A stretch of 64,000 bases of DNA from Paludibaculum fermentans (lineage in GTDB: Bacteria > Acidobacteriota > Terriglobia > Bryobacterales > Bryobacteraceae), in the NCBI RefSeq assembly GCF_015277775.1, contig NZ_CP063849.1, positions 1,612,001-1,676,000 of the forward strand, in the 5' to 3' direction. The notes beneath the pieces are model-generated. The model was given only the letters and a program-made list of their open reading frames with translations. It was not told where the DNA came from and searched no databases. Positions 35,981 through 45,007 of this stretch are shown one piece after another. The translations under genes and the position numbers were made by a program. How positions within the stretch are numbered: the stretch's first letter is position 1; each line of letters begins with the position of its first letter.

Positions 35981-36449
35981 TCAGCGGGGTTTCGTCCTGG
36001 AGGTGCGGAGGGTGGCGAGATCGGCGCGGCTGCGGCGCCAGGAGCGGGTTTCAAAGTCCTGGCTCATGCGGATACAAGCGGCATCGCGGGCGCTCCGGTC
36101 TCGAATGGCGACGTAGGTAAGCGGGATCGGCGTTGGGGCACTCCTTCGTCACCGAATCCCAATCGCGCTCGATGGCCACGCAGAGGGCCGTCGTCTCGAT
36201 GAGCGAGTACCGGGAGTTGCGCCAAAGTTCCTCGGCAATGGAGTCGGCCATGTGCTGTTCGAGGCGGGTGGTGGGGGCGACGTGCTGGTGGACGTCGTCG
36301 CGGAGGGCTTTGAAGAGGCCCTGGTCCTCGATGCAGGTGATGACGCTGGTCGAGTCGTCGCCCATGAGGAGAGCGTTCTCGGCGCTGGTGGTTGGCAGAA
36401 AGTGGCGCGAGGGCGTGAAGCCGTCGGCCGCCGGTTTGAAGATTTCCAT
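35981..36449 (-). pseudogene. Frameshifted small-family gene
   Basis: An intact-looking start ([20 protein letters not shown] at 36449) leads into a helical region ([46 protein letters not shown]) recognisable as a relative of the family gene at 34491. The original frame stops at 36051 with an arginine-rich tail. Near 36115 the +1 frame gives AIRDRSARDAACIRMSQDFETRSWRRSRADLATL, a much more natural continuation, ending in TGA at 35981. A one-base frameshift at a CTAC/CTACG repeat would explain this. Reading as a decayed copy is an inference. Confidence 0.5.
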
Positions 36450-37002
36450 GTGGTTGCTCCTTGGCGGAAGTTGTACTCCATAAGAGAAAGCGATTCTGGG
36501 GGCTGCGGCTGTAAGCGATTGGATGGAAAGCGAAGATAAATCCCGAGCGGCGGGCAATGAAGCTCGCTTAATGCTGGAATTGGGGGAGAAGTGGGGTAAG
36601 TGGAGGTAGATTCGCCTGGGCGAGGGTTGCCTTTGGAAGGCCGGGATTGGCCTTGGCCGGGCGTTGCCCTGCGACGTATTTGGAGATGGCCGGCGTGGCG
36701 GGCGATGCTGAGGACTGCTGGGGCGATGGTGAGAAAGTTGGGGACAGTTGCACCCGTCCCAAAGGGGTTTTCCTTGTGCTGATTGCAGACTCTCAGGTAC
36801 TTTTTGTGGGATATGGCGCAGAGTTCGGCCTTCTGAGCGGATTGGGGGTGCCGTCGTGGGCTCGGCGACTGGCGGAGCAGTGGAAATGCGGAGGAGATCT
36901 GGCGTCGTTCAGCGAGTTCCCGAGTGATTTGCCCCAACCGGAGGCAGGGTTTTGCTGATTCGCGGTGGGACGGGTCAGGCTGTCGACGGCTCCGTCGACG
37001 GC
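36450..37002. other. Non-coding stretch of the island
   Basis: No supported gene, although one minus-strand frame remains open by chance. It contains an inverted motif GGGAC...GTCCC (36741-36760), a 12-bp tandem direct repeat GTCGACGGCTCC (36983-37006) directly at the breakpoint of the IS fragment, and a segment near 36572 that resembles one near 35365 (GGAATTGGGGGA). This is consistent with rearranged, decaying DNA. Confidence 0.5.
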
Positions 37003-37337
37003 TCCTGCGCAACCGCTCGGTCAACCGTTCGTTTTCGCGCAGGAGCCGCTGCACCTCCTTGGTGGAGGAGTCGATCCGCGGTTTGGGCCCGCGAGTTCGA
37101 GGGGTGAGACCTTGGGTAATGCCTGCGTTTCGTTCCCGACGCCAATTGGTGAGGTGAGACGAGTAGAGGCCTTCCCTGCGCAGGAGCGCGCCGATGCTTC
37201 CACTGTCGGTGGCAGCGTCGGCCTCGGCCAGAATCTTCCGTTTGTAGGCAGCCGGGAAGCTGCGGCGTTTGGCGCGCGGTCTCACCTCGGGGTTGGCGTG
37301 GCGTTCGGCGCCGGCCTTGGGGGCCGCTACACTGCGC

Positions 37338-39295
37338 GTCGAGTAGGCACGGCAGGTTGCCCCGCCGCGCCTCTCACAGAACCGGACTTGCGGGTCTCGC
37401 ATCCGGCTCTTTGGATCAATGTGTCACCATGCCAGACTGAGCTGGCTGGGAACTTGCGGTAGAGGATTGGCCACGCGCCAGCGGTCGTACAGCGACCCGA
37501 TCTGACCGTGAAACCAATCGTTGGGGTATGCCTTGGTCATCCCCCGCCGGTTGCTACGAGACCAGACACCTTGCCGGTAATAGGCAACTCCGGCAGCTTG
37601 CCCGGAGCTGGCGCCTCGTTTCACCAAGTGCCGGTACAGAAAGCGAGGCCGCTTCTTCTGGCAGATCACGATAGCCCGCAACCTGCGGCGTGCGTGCGCG
37701 TCATACCGTCGAAACTCGTCCGCTCCTGCTCGGGTACAAATCCGGAAATAGGCGATCCAGCCCTGGAAATATTTGTTCAGTCCTTCCATGCAGGCCCGCA
37801 GCGAGCTACCCCAGCGCCTTGGAGTCAACTCCAAGATCCTAGCGTTGAGCTTCGCCTTCGTCTTGGCCGATATCAGCACCTCGACATTCGGGCCCCCGTC
37901 CGTCCCAAACCGAAAACCCAGGAAATGAACCTTCTCCGGTTGAGTCACAGAACTCTTCGCCTCGTTGATCTGAAGCCGCAACCGGTTCTCCAGATACCGA
38001 CGCGTCGAAGCCATGACCCTTTCTCCGGCTCGTTGGCTCCGCACGAAGATATTGCAGTCATCGGCGTAGCGCACAAACCGGAGCCCACGGCGCTCCAACT
38101 CCCAGTCCCATTCGTCCAGGACGATGTTGGACAGTAGTGGAGATAGAGGACCCCCTTGCGGAGTGCCCTCCTCCGTGGAAACCTTTGTGCCGTCCGGCAA
38201 CACCACCTTCGCTTTCAGCATCCGCCGCACCAGGTTGAGAATCCGGACGTCGCCCACCTGCTGCCCCAAACGGTTGAGCAAGCGTTGATGATGGACTCGA
38301 TCGAAAAATTTCGATAAATCCAAATCGACCACGACCCGGTACCCTTCCCCCAAATACTGCTTCGCCTCTGCAATGGCGGTGTGAGCACCCCGCTTCGCGC
38401 GGAATCCGTGACTGCTGTGATGAAACCGTGGCTCGAAGATCGGCTCCAGAACCTGGAGTACGGCCTGTTGAACCCACCGGTCCACCACATTCGGAATACC
38501 CAAGCCGCGCTCGCCTCCGCCCGGTTTCGGGATCCATACCCGTCGGATATCACCCGGTCGATACGTTCCGTCGAGAAGAGACTTCTGCAACTCAGGCAGC
38601 AGAGCCGGGGCCTCATCGACCACCTGCTCCACACTCCGCCCGTCTACGCCGGGCGCACCCTTGTTTCGCAACACATTCAGCAACGCCTGCGCCAGATTGC
38701 TCGCCGACGCCACCGCCTCCATCAGCCGCCCTTCGGCGGCCGTGCAAGTGGCAGGTTCCATCCGGCCGCTACCCTTCGCTGTGTGCACCAAGAATCGCTT
38801 CCCATAGGACTCGTCCTGCGGGCCGCGAGCCTTGTCCCCTTGCGGGCTATCGGCGAACACGAAGGCCAACTGCCGTTGTTCTGCGCTTTTCAATCCATCT
38901 CCCCCTTGGCTCTACTGGCTTTCACCAGCTTCATCGCTACTACGAGGAGATCCGACTTCTCCCTGGGCATCGGACGGTCGTTCTCAATACCTTCCGCCCT
39001 ACCGCTTTCGCGGTCCCAAAGAGATCTCTTGGAGTAAGAACAATCAATGTCCTGCCGCTCCCATCCCCCACACCGTCCTGACACCGGTTGAATATAGGGC
39101 GTCGCGTTTCCGAGCACGCTTGCCTCCACCAGGCCGGCCTCACGGGGCTTCACTTTCGTTTGGTGCTGCAGTTCGCCTCCGACTTCTTCCCCACGCGCCC
39201 TCGCGGTGCCGCGCAGTTGCCCTTGGCTCACAGTTGCCTCCAACAGGCCCTGTAGGGGACTTGCACCCCCAATCGATCGTTCATGTCCAACACAC
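37338..39295 (-). mobile_element. Group II intron, 1958 nt, with reverse transcriptase ORF
   Basis: On the minus strand the 5' end GTGTG (39295-39291) fits the GUGYG consensus. Domain V is at 37379-37409 (GAGCC...GGTTC hairpin with the AGC triad), domain VI follows with a GGGGCAACC apical part and the probable branch A in CCTACTC, and the 3' end is ...CTCGAC (AC at 37339-37338). A maturase ORF occupies domain IV. Exact ends are supported by restoration of the orfA frame on excision. Intronic structure upstream of the ORF (GGGGGTGCAAGTCCCC hairpin, GGTGTGGGGGATGGGAGCGG) is typical of domain I. Pairing EBS/IBS could not be folded by hand. Confidence 0.85.
37424..38893 (-). CDS. ltrA: Group II intron reverse transcriptase/maturase
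   Basis: 489 residues. Reverse transcriptase blocks in order: GAPGVDGRSVEQ, RVWIPKPGGGERGLGIPNVVDRWVQQA, VVVDLDLSKFFDRVHH, GTPQGGPLSPLLSNIVLDEWD, and the catalytic FVRYADDCNIFV (YADD 276-279). Then the maturase X/GIIM region (KTKAKLNARILELTPRRWGSSLRACMEGLNKYFQGWIAYF). The C-terminus is basic and lacks the HNH endonuclease cysteines, so retrohoming would rely on nicked or single-stranded targets. Required for splicing and mobility of the surrounding intron. The frame is intact, so the intron may be active. Confidence 0.95.
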   Translation of the reverse strand: MKSAEQRQLAFVFADSPQGDKARGPQDESYGKRFLVHTAKGSGRMEPATCTAAEGRLMEAVASASNLAQALLNVLRNKGAPGVDGRSVEQVVDEAPALLPELQKSLLDGTYRPGDIRRVWIPKPGGGERGLGIPNVVDRWVQQAVLQVLEPIFEPRFHHSSHGFRAKRGAHTAIAEAKQYLGEGYRVVVDLDLSKFFDRVHHQRLLNRLGQQVGDVRILNLVRRMLKAKVVLPDGTKVSTEEGTPQGGPLSPLLSNIVLDEWDWELERRGLRFVRYADDCNIFVRSQRAGERVMASTRRYLENRLRLQINEAKSSVTQPEKVHFLGFRFGTDGGPNVEVLISAKTKAKLNARILELTPRRWGSSLRACMEGLNKYFQGWIAYFRICTRAGADEFRRYDAHARRRLRAIVICQKKRPRFLYRHLVKRGASSGQAAGVAYYRQGVWSRSNRRGMTKAYPNDWFHGQIGSLYDRWRVANPLPQVPSQLSLAW

Positions 39296-39354
39296 TCGGT
39301 CGCCCTTCGGGCTCCCTCCGAGCCCCCCGGGACCGCTTGCTTGTTGCTGGACAT

Positions 39355-39783
39355 GCTGACTCTCCTTCCTTCAAATCAGTGTCCAAGAAAATCGCGGGGC
39401 GGGAGAACTTCAGACTGGCTTCGCTTGGCCGGGTCACGCAAAAGATCACAATCGCCCACTTGCCGTCATCGCTGGCGGCACACATGGGCAACTGGATTTC
39501 CTAGCCCGGCGATCCCAACGGGCCCCCTTCGTTTGCGATCCAGTAGAGTCCAGGTCATTGCTTCCCGTGACGGTCACCTGCAGACTGATGCTCGCGTTCA
39601 AGTACATTGGGCGGGTCGTCGTGTTCTATTTTCAGAACAATTTTCATTTCAGGGTGGGCCAGTTGGCATTCACTCGCCATTTCCGCTCATTACGTTAGGA
39701 GAAGTTGTTCCGTTTACGGAACGCCTTTGTTGTTGTGGACACTCCAAGAATAGGGATGAACCGAGAACTCCATGATCCGCCTC
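39355..39783. other. Left flank of the IS element and unique spacer
   Basis: Just 5' of orfA (minus strand) the segment TCTTGGACACTGATT (near 39375-39390) resembles an IS3-family terminal region, but no matching inverted end is visible because the other end is lost. The remainder to 39783 holds no supported gene; an imperfect palindrome GTTCTATTTTCAGAAC lies near 39620-39640. Confidence 0.4.
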
Positions 39784-40080
39784 CGGCTTCGCCGAGGGTA
39801 ATGCTGGAGCAGCGCTAGCAGGTGGTTGGAGCCAGCCGGCGTTGGGTTGGTGGAGGTTTTCGTTGGGATTGCGGCGGGCCCCCGGCTTCGCCGAGGGTAA
39901 TGCTGGAGCAGCGCTAGCAGGTGGTTGGAGCCAGCCGGCGTTGGGTTGGTGGAGGTTTTCGTTGGGATTGCGGCGGGCCCCCGGCTTCGCCGAGGGTAAT
40001 GCTGGAGCAGCGCTAGCAGGTGGTTGGAGCCAGCCGGCGTTGGGTTGGTGGAGGCTTTCGTTGGGATTGCGGCGGGCCTC
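39784..40080 (+). repeat. Three tandem copies of a 99-bp unit
   Basis: Units begin CGGCTTCGCCGAGGGTAATG at 39784, 39883 and 39982. Copies 1 and 2 are identical over nearly their whole length; copy 3 has a few changes (for example TTTTCG to CTTTCG, ending GGCCTCC), and a degenerate fourth start follows at 40080. 99 is a multiple of three, so every frame can stay open on both strands, which makes the repeated 33-residue peptides (minus frame ...NLHQPNAGWLQPPASAAPALPSAK) misleading. Likely a non-coding minisatellite. Confidence 0.9.
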
Positions 40081-41850
<1,770 letters not shown>

Positions 41851-41859
41851 GGATCCAGC

Positions 41860-42609
41860 ATGTATAAACTCGTCCTCATCCGCCACGGCGAAAGCACGTG
41901 GAATAAGGAGAACCGCTTCACGGGCTGGACGGACGTCGATCTCAGCGAGAAGGGCGTTCTGGAGGCCGTGGAAGCGGGTCAGGTACTGGCCAAGGAAGGC
42001 TTCCAGTTCGATCTGGCGTACACGTCGGTGCTGAAGCGTGCGATCAAGACGCTGAACACCGTGCTGGACCAGATGGACCAGTTGTGGATCCCGGTGGAAC
42101 GCTCGTGGCGGCTGAATGAGCGCCACTACGGCGGCCTGCAGGGCCTCAACAAGTCGGAGACGGCGGACAAGTATGGCGAGGCCCAGGTCAAAATCTGGCG
42201 CCGCAGCTACGACGTTCCTCCGCCGGCCCTGACGGCCGACGACGAACGGTTCCCGGGCCGCGACCGCCGCTATGCGGATGTCGCTGCGGCCGACCTGCCT
42301 CTCACCGAATGCCTCAAGGACACCGTCGCCCGGTTCCTGCCGCTGTGGCACGAATCCATCGCGCCGGCCGTCAAGAGCGGCAAGCGAGTAGTCATCGGCG
42401 CCCACGGCAACAGCCTGCGGGCCCTGGTGAAGTACCTGGACAACGTCAGTGAAGCCGACATCCTCGAGCTCAACATTCCGACGGCCATGCCGCTGGTCTA
42501 TGAGCTGGATGCCGACCTGAAGCCCATCAAGTCTTACTATCTCGGCGATCCCGAGAAGGTAAAGGCAGCCATGGACGCAGTCGCCAAGCAGGGCCAGAAG
42601 AAGGCCTGA
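41860..42609 (+). CDS. gpmA: 2,3-Bisphosphoglycerate-dependent phosphoglycerate mutase
   Basis: 249 residues, the usual cofactor-dependent length. Catalytic LIRHGES (phospho-His) at 7-13, [39 protein letters not shown], and the second His in [12 protein letters not shown]. Interconverts 3- and 2-phosphoglycerate. It forms a two-gene unit with eno, so the two adjacent glycolytic reactions are expressed together, and is followed by a strong bidirectional terminator. Confidence 0.98.
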   Translation: MYKLVLIRHGESTWNKENRFTGWTDVDLSEKGVLEAVEAGQVLAKEGFQFDLAYTSVLKRAIKTLNTVLDQMDQLWIPVERSWRLNERHYGGLQGLNKSETADKYGEAQVKIWRRSYDVPPPALTADDERFPGRDRRYADVAAADLPLTECLKDTVARFLPLWHESIAPAVKSGKRVVIGAHGNSLRALVKYLDNVSEADILELNIPTAMPLVYELDADLKPIKSYYLGDPEKVKAAMDAVAKQGQKKA

Positions 42610-42631
42610 CCGGCGGTTCCATTCGAGTGCG

Positions 42632-42675
42632 AAAAAAGCGGGTCCGGTTCCCTCAGTGGAGCCGGACCCGCTTTT
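42632..42675. terminator. Bidirectional rho-independent terminator
   Basis: An 11-bp perfect stem AGCGGGTCCGG / CCGGACCCGCT (42637-42647, 42662-42672) has an A6 run on its left and a TTTT on its right. It therefore ends eno-gpmA on the plus strand and the long sensor operon on the minus strand. Confidence 0.92.
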
Positions 42676-42724
42676 CCGTTCCAGGCAGCCGTTCCCTGTC
42701 TACTTCGTTGAAGAGATCCCTGTT

Positions 42725-45007
42725 TCAGACCCTGCCGGCGAGATCGGTCACTTGCGCAACGCCCTGGACCGCGGAGGCCAGTTTAGCCGGCCCCTCCGCC
42801 AGGGGCGGAGCAACACCCGTGCCTTCCGGGCGTGCGGCGACTATCCGTTCTCCTGCCGAGCGGATGAGTTCATTGGTCATCTCGGGCGTCTGGCACTGTC
42901 CCCAAAGATGCAGGGTGCGGCGCAACTCCTCGAACGCGATGGGTTTGCTCAGATAGTCGTTCATGCCCGCCGCCAGGCAGGCGGTTCTATCTTCATTGGT
43001 CGCGGCGGCGGTCAGCGCCACCACGGGCACGCAGGATTGAGCGGAAGGCATCTTCCTGATTCTTCTGGTCGCTTCCAGGCCGTCCACCGACGGCATGTGC
43101 ACATCCATCAAGACGATGTCGTATGAGTTTGCCTCCACCCGGCTCACCGCGGCCCTGCCGTCACTGGCGAAATCAGCGTGGCACCCCAGCTTCTGCAGCA
43201 TCCGCAGGATGACCATCTGATTCACCATGTTGTCTTCGGCCACGAGGATCTTCAGTGCTTTGAGGTGGCCGCTGTCGTCCGGTTGTACCGGTTTCCTGGC
43301 CGCCTCAGCGATCCCGACGGAGATGGTGAACTCGAAGGTCGCACCTTCTCCAGGCCGGCTCTCCACATGGATCTCCCCGCCCATCATCTCGACGAGACTC
43401 TTGGAGATAGCCAGGCCCAGCCCAGTACCGCCATAGCACCGGCTGATGGAGGCATCCACCTGGCTGAAAGAGTGGAACAGGCGATCCAGCCGGTCCTCGG
43501 CGATCCCGATGCCCGTGTCCTTCACGGTAACGCGGATCAACTGCCGGCCCTCCATCGGCCCCGGACCCTCCAGAACAGCCTCCATCCGGATTGAGCCGCT
43601 GTGTGTGAACTTCACCGCGTTGCTCATCAGATTGGCCGTGACCTGGCGCAACCTTGTCGCATCGCCCAACACGACCGCCGGCAGCGATTCATCCAGGCGC
43701 AGTGAGTATTTGAGATTCTTCTCCTCGGCGCCTTTGCGGAACAGTTCAAAGCTCCAATCCAGGCAACCCCGGATGTCGAAGGGCTCCTCCTCCAGTTCCA
43801 GCCGCCCGGACTCGATCTTGCTGAAGTCGAGCACATCGTCGAGTACGCGCCGCAGCACCTCGCCCGAGGTGCGAATGAGTCCCATCATCGGGCGCAGATC
43901 GTCGGCATTGGGCTCTTCCTCCAGCAGGAAACTCAGCCCCAGAATGCCGTTGAGCGGGGTACGGATTTCGTGGCTCATGTTGGCCAGGAACTCGCTTTTG
44001 GCCCTGGCGGCCGCATCGGCGCCCTGGCGCGCCCGTACCAGTTCCTCCTCCATCCTTTTGCGTTCGCTGATGTCGAGCACGAAGCACAGCGAGTAGCCCA
44101 CGCCCGCAATGACAACCCGCCTCGCCCACAGCAAGCCCGTTCGATGGCCCAGAAGAGGATTGATGTAAGTCAGCTCACGCGAGTCGATATCGCGCCCTTC
44201 GGCCAACTTTGCGCGGATATCCTCGTATTCCGCGGGATCCTTCAACCACTCGAGATCCATCGCGCGCCGGCCAATGAAGCGCGACTTCCCAATGCCGACC
44301 AGCTCCTCCATGGCGCGGTTCACATCCACGTAGCAGCCTGATAGGTCGGATAGCGTGATGCCGATCGGACTGGATTCGAAGACCGTGCGAAAAGCCACTT
44401 CAGCCGCGGCTTTTTCCTCCAGCTGACGCTGGATGCGATCGTTGGCGTCTCGCAATTCAGCCGTGCGCCGCGCCACCATCAGGTCCAGGTCCTCCAACCG
44501 GGCTTGCGCCTGGCGGCTCACCAACCATTTGCGGGTGAGCGCATGCGCCAACTGGATCACTTCAATATTGTCGAAGGGCTTCTTCAGAATGAGGAGATTC
44601 TCAGACTGCCCCAAGTGACGCTGGATCTCATTCCAGGAGTAATCGGAGTAGGCCGTGCAGACAACAACCTGCAGGCTGGGGTAGGCGTGCCAAAGATGAG
44701 TGATGGTTTCGACACCATCCCAGCCGGGCGGCATACGGACATCCACAAACGCGAGTGCGTAAGGACGGCCCTCGGCCAGCGACTGTTCCAGCTTCCGCAA
44801 CCCCTGCTGTCCCTGAAACGCCGAGTCGATCTCAAACCGCGTCAGCGGGACCGGGTCAGCCCCGAACAGAATACTCTCATCCTCCTGGAGATTCTCCTGC
44901 GCCTCGATCTCACCCAGCAGGATCTTCTTCAGATCGTCGTGAATCGCCCTGTTGTCGTCAATAACCAGAATCCTGTGATTCGGCTCCAAAAGACCTGCTG
45001 TTGTCAT
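42725..45007 (-). CDS. Hybrid sensor histidine kinase (REC-PAS-HisKA-HATPase-REC)
   Basis: 760 residues, no membrane segment. N-terminal receiver (Asp89 in FVDVRMPPGWDG), a PAS domain at ~205-315 with its PAC tail (FRTVFESSPIGITLSD), then HisKA with His346 in LANMSHEIRTPLNG, HATPase (VTANLMSNAVKF, GGTGLGLAISKSL), and a C-terminal receiver with Asp635 in LMDVHMP. Such kinases sit at the centre of a multistep phosphorelay. Last gene of the seven-gene operon; its ATG overlaps the membrane kinase stop by 4 nt. No DNA-binding regulator follows; the phosphate may pass to a distant histidine phosphotransfer protein. Confidence 0.92.
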   Translation of the reverse strand: MTTAGLLEPNHRILVIDDNRAIHDDLKKILLGEIEAQENLQEDESILFGADPVPLTRFEIDSAFQGQQGLRKLEQSLAEGRPYALAFVDVRMPPGWDGVETITHLWHAYPSLQVVVCTAYSDYSWNEIQRHLGQSENLLILKKPFDNIEVIQLAHALTRKWLVSRQAQARLEDLDLMVARRTAELRDANDRIQRQLEEKAAAEVAFRTVFESSPIGITLSDLSGCYVDVNRAMEELVGIGKSRFIGRRAMDLEWLKDPAEYEDIRAKLAEGRDIDSRELTYINPLLGHRTGLLWARRVVIAGVGYSLCFVLDISERKRMEEELVRARQGADAAARAKSEFLANMSHEIRTPLNGILGLSFLLEEEPNADDLRPMMGLIRTSGEVLRRVLDDVLDFSKIESGRLELEEEPFDIRGCLDWSFELFRKGAEEKNLKYSLRLDESLPAVVLGDATRLRQVTANLMSNAVKFTHSGSIRMEAVLEGPGPMEGRQLIRVTVKDTGIGIAEDRLDRLFHSFSQVDASISRCYGGTGLGLAISKSLVEMMGGEIHVESRPGEGATFEFTISVGIAEAARKPVQPDDSGHLKALKILVAEDNMVNQMVILRMLQKLGCHADFASDGRAAVSRVEANSYDIVLMDVHMPSVDGLEATRRIRKMPSAQSCVPVVALTAAATNEDRTACLAAGMNDYLSKPIAFEELRRTLHLWGQCQTPEMTNELIRSAGERIVAARPEGTGVAPPLAEGPAKLASAVQGVAQVTDLAGRV

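Larger units (their letters stand above)
37003..39354 (-). pseudogene. IS3-type transposase orfA fragment, interrupted by a group II intron
   Basis: The two exons are 39354-39296 (ATG, 19 codons plus 2 nt, with AAGGAGAG upstream) and 37337-37003. Joined across the intron they give in-frame MSSNKQAV...[24 protein letters not shown], then the HTH domain of IS3/IS911-group OrfA ([44 protein letters not shown]) and a leucine-zipper start ([16 protein letters not shown]). The match breaks off after RLRR at about 37003, at a 12-bp tandem repeat; no orfB follows, so the element is truncated and immobile on its own. A 3' frame continues by chance to 36149 but is not protein-like. Confidence 0.75.

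Noticed and set aside
35279-36202. Gly/Ala/Glu-rich 307-residue ORF on the plus strand
   Set aside because: Antisense to the helical small-family fragments; composition is a codon-shadow artefact in GC-rich DNA.
36149-37402. A 417-residue transposase ORF
   Set aside because: Only the first part beyond the intron boundary resembles OrfA; the N-terminal ~20 codons are intron domain V/VI sequence and the C-terminal ~270 codons are non-homologous read-through.
38890-39354. A 154-residue protein upstream of the maturase
   Set aside because: Its first 19 codons are the orfA exon; the rest is group II intron domain I-III RNA sequence, not protein.
39784-40080. CRISPR-like array
   Set aside because: The 99-bp units are directly adjacent with no unique spacers and no cas genes are nearby.
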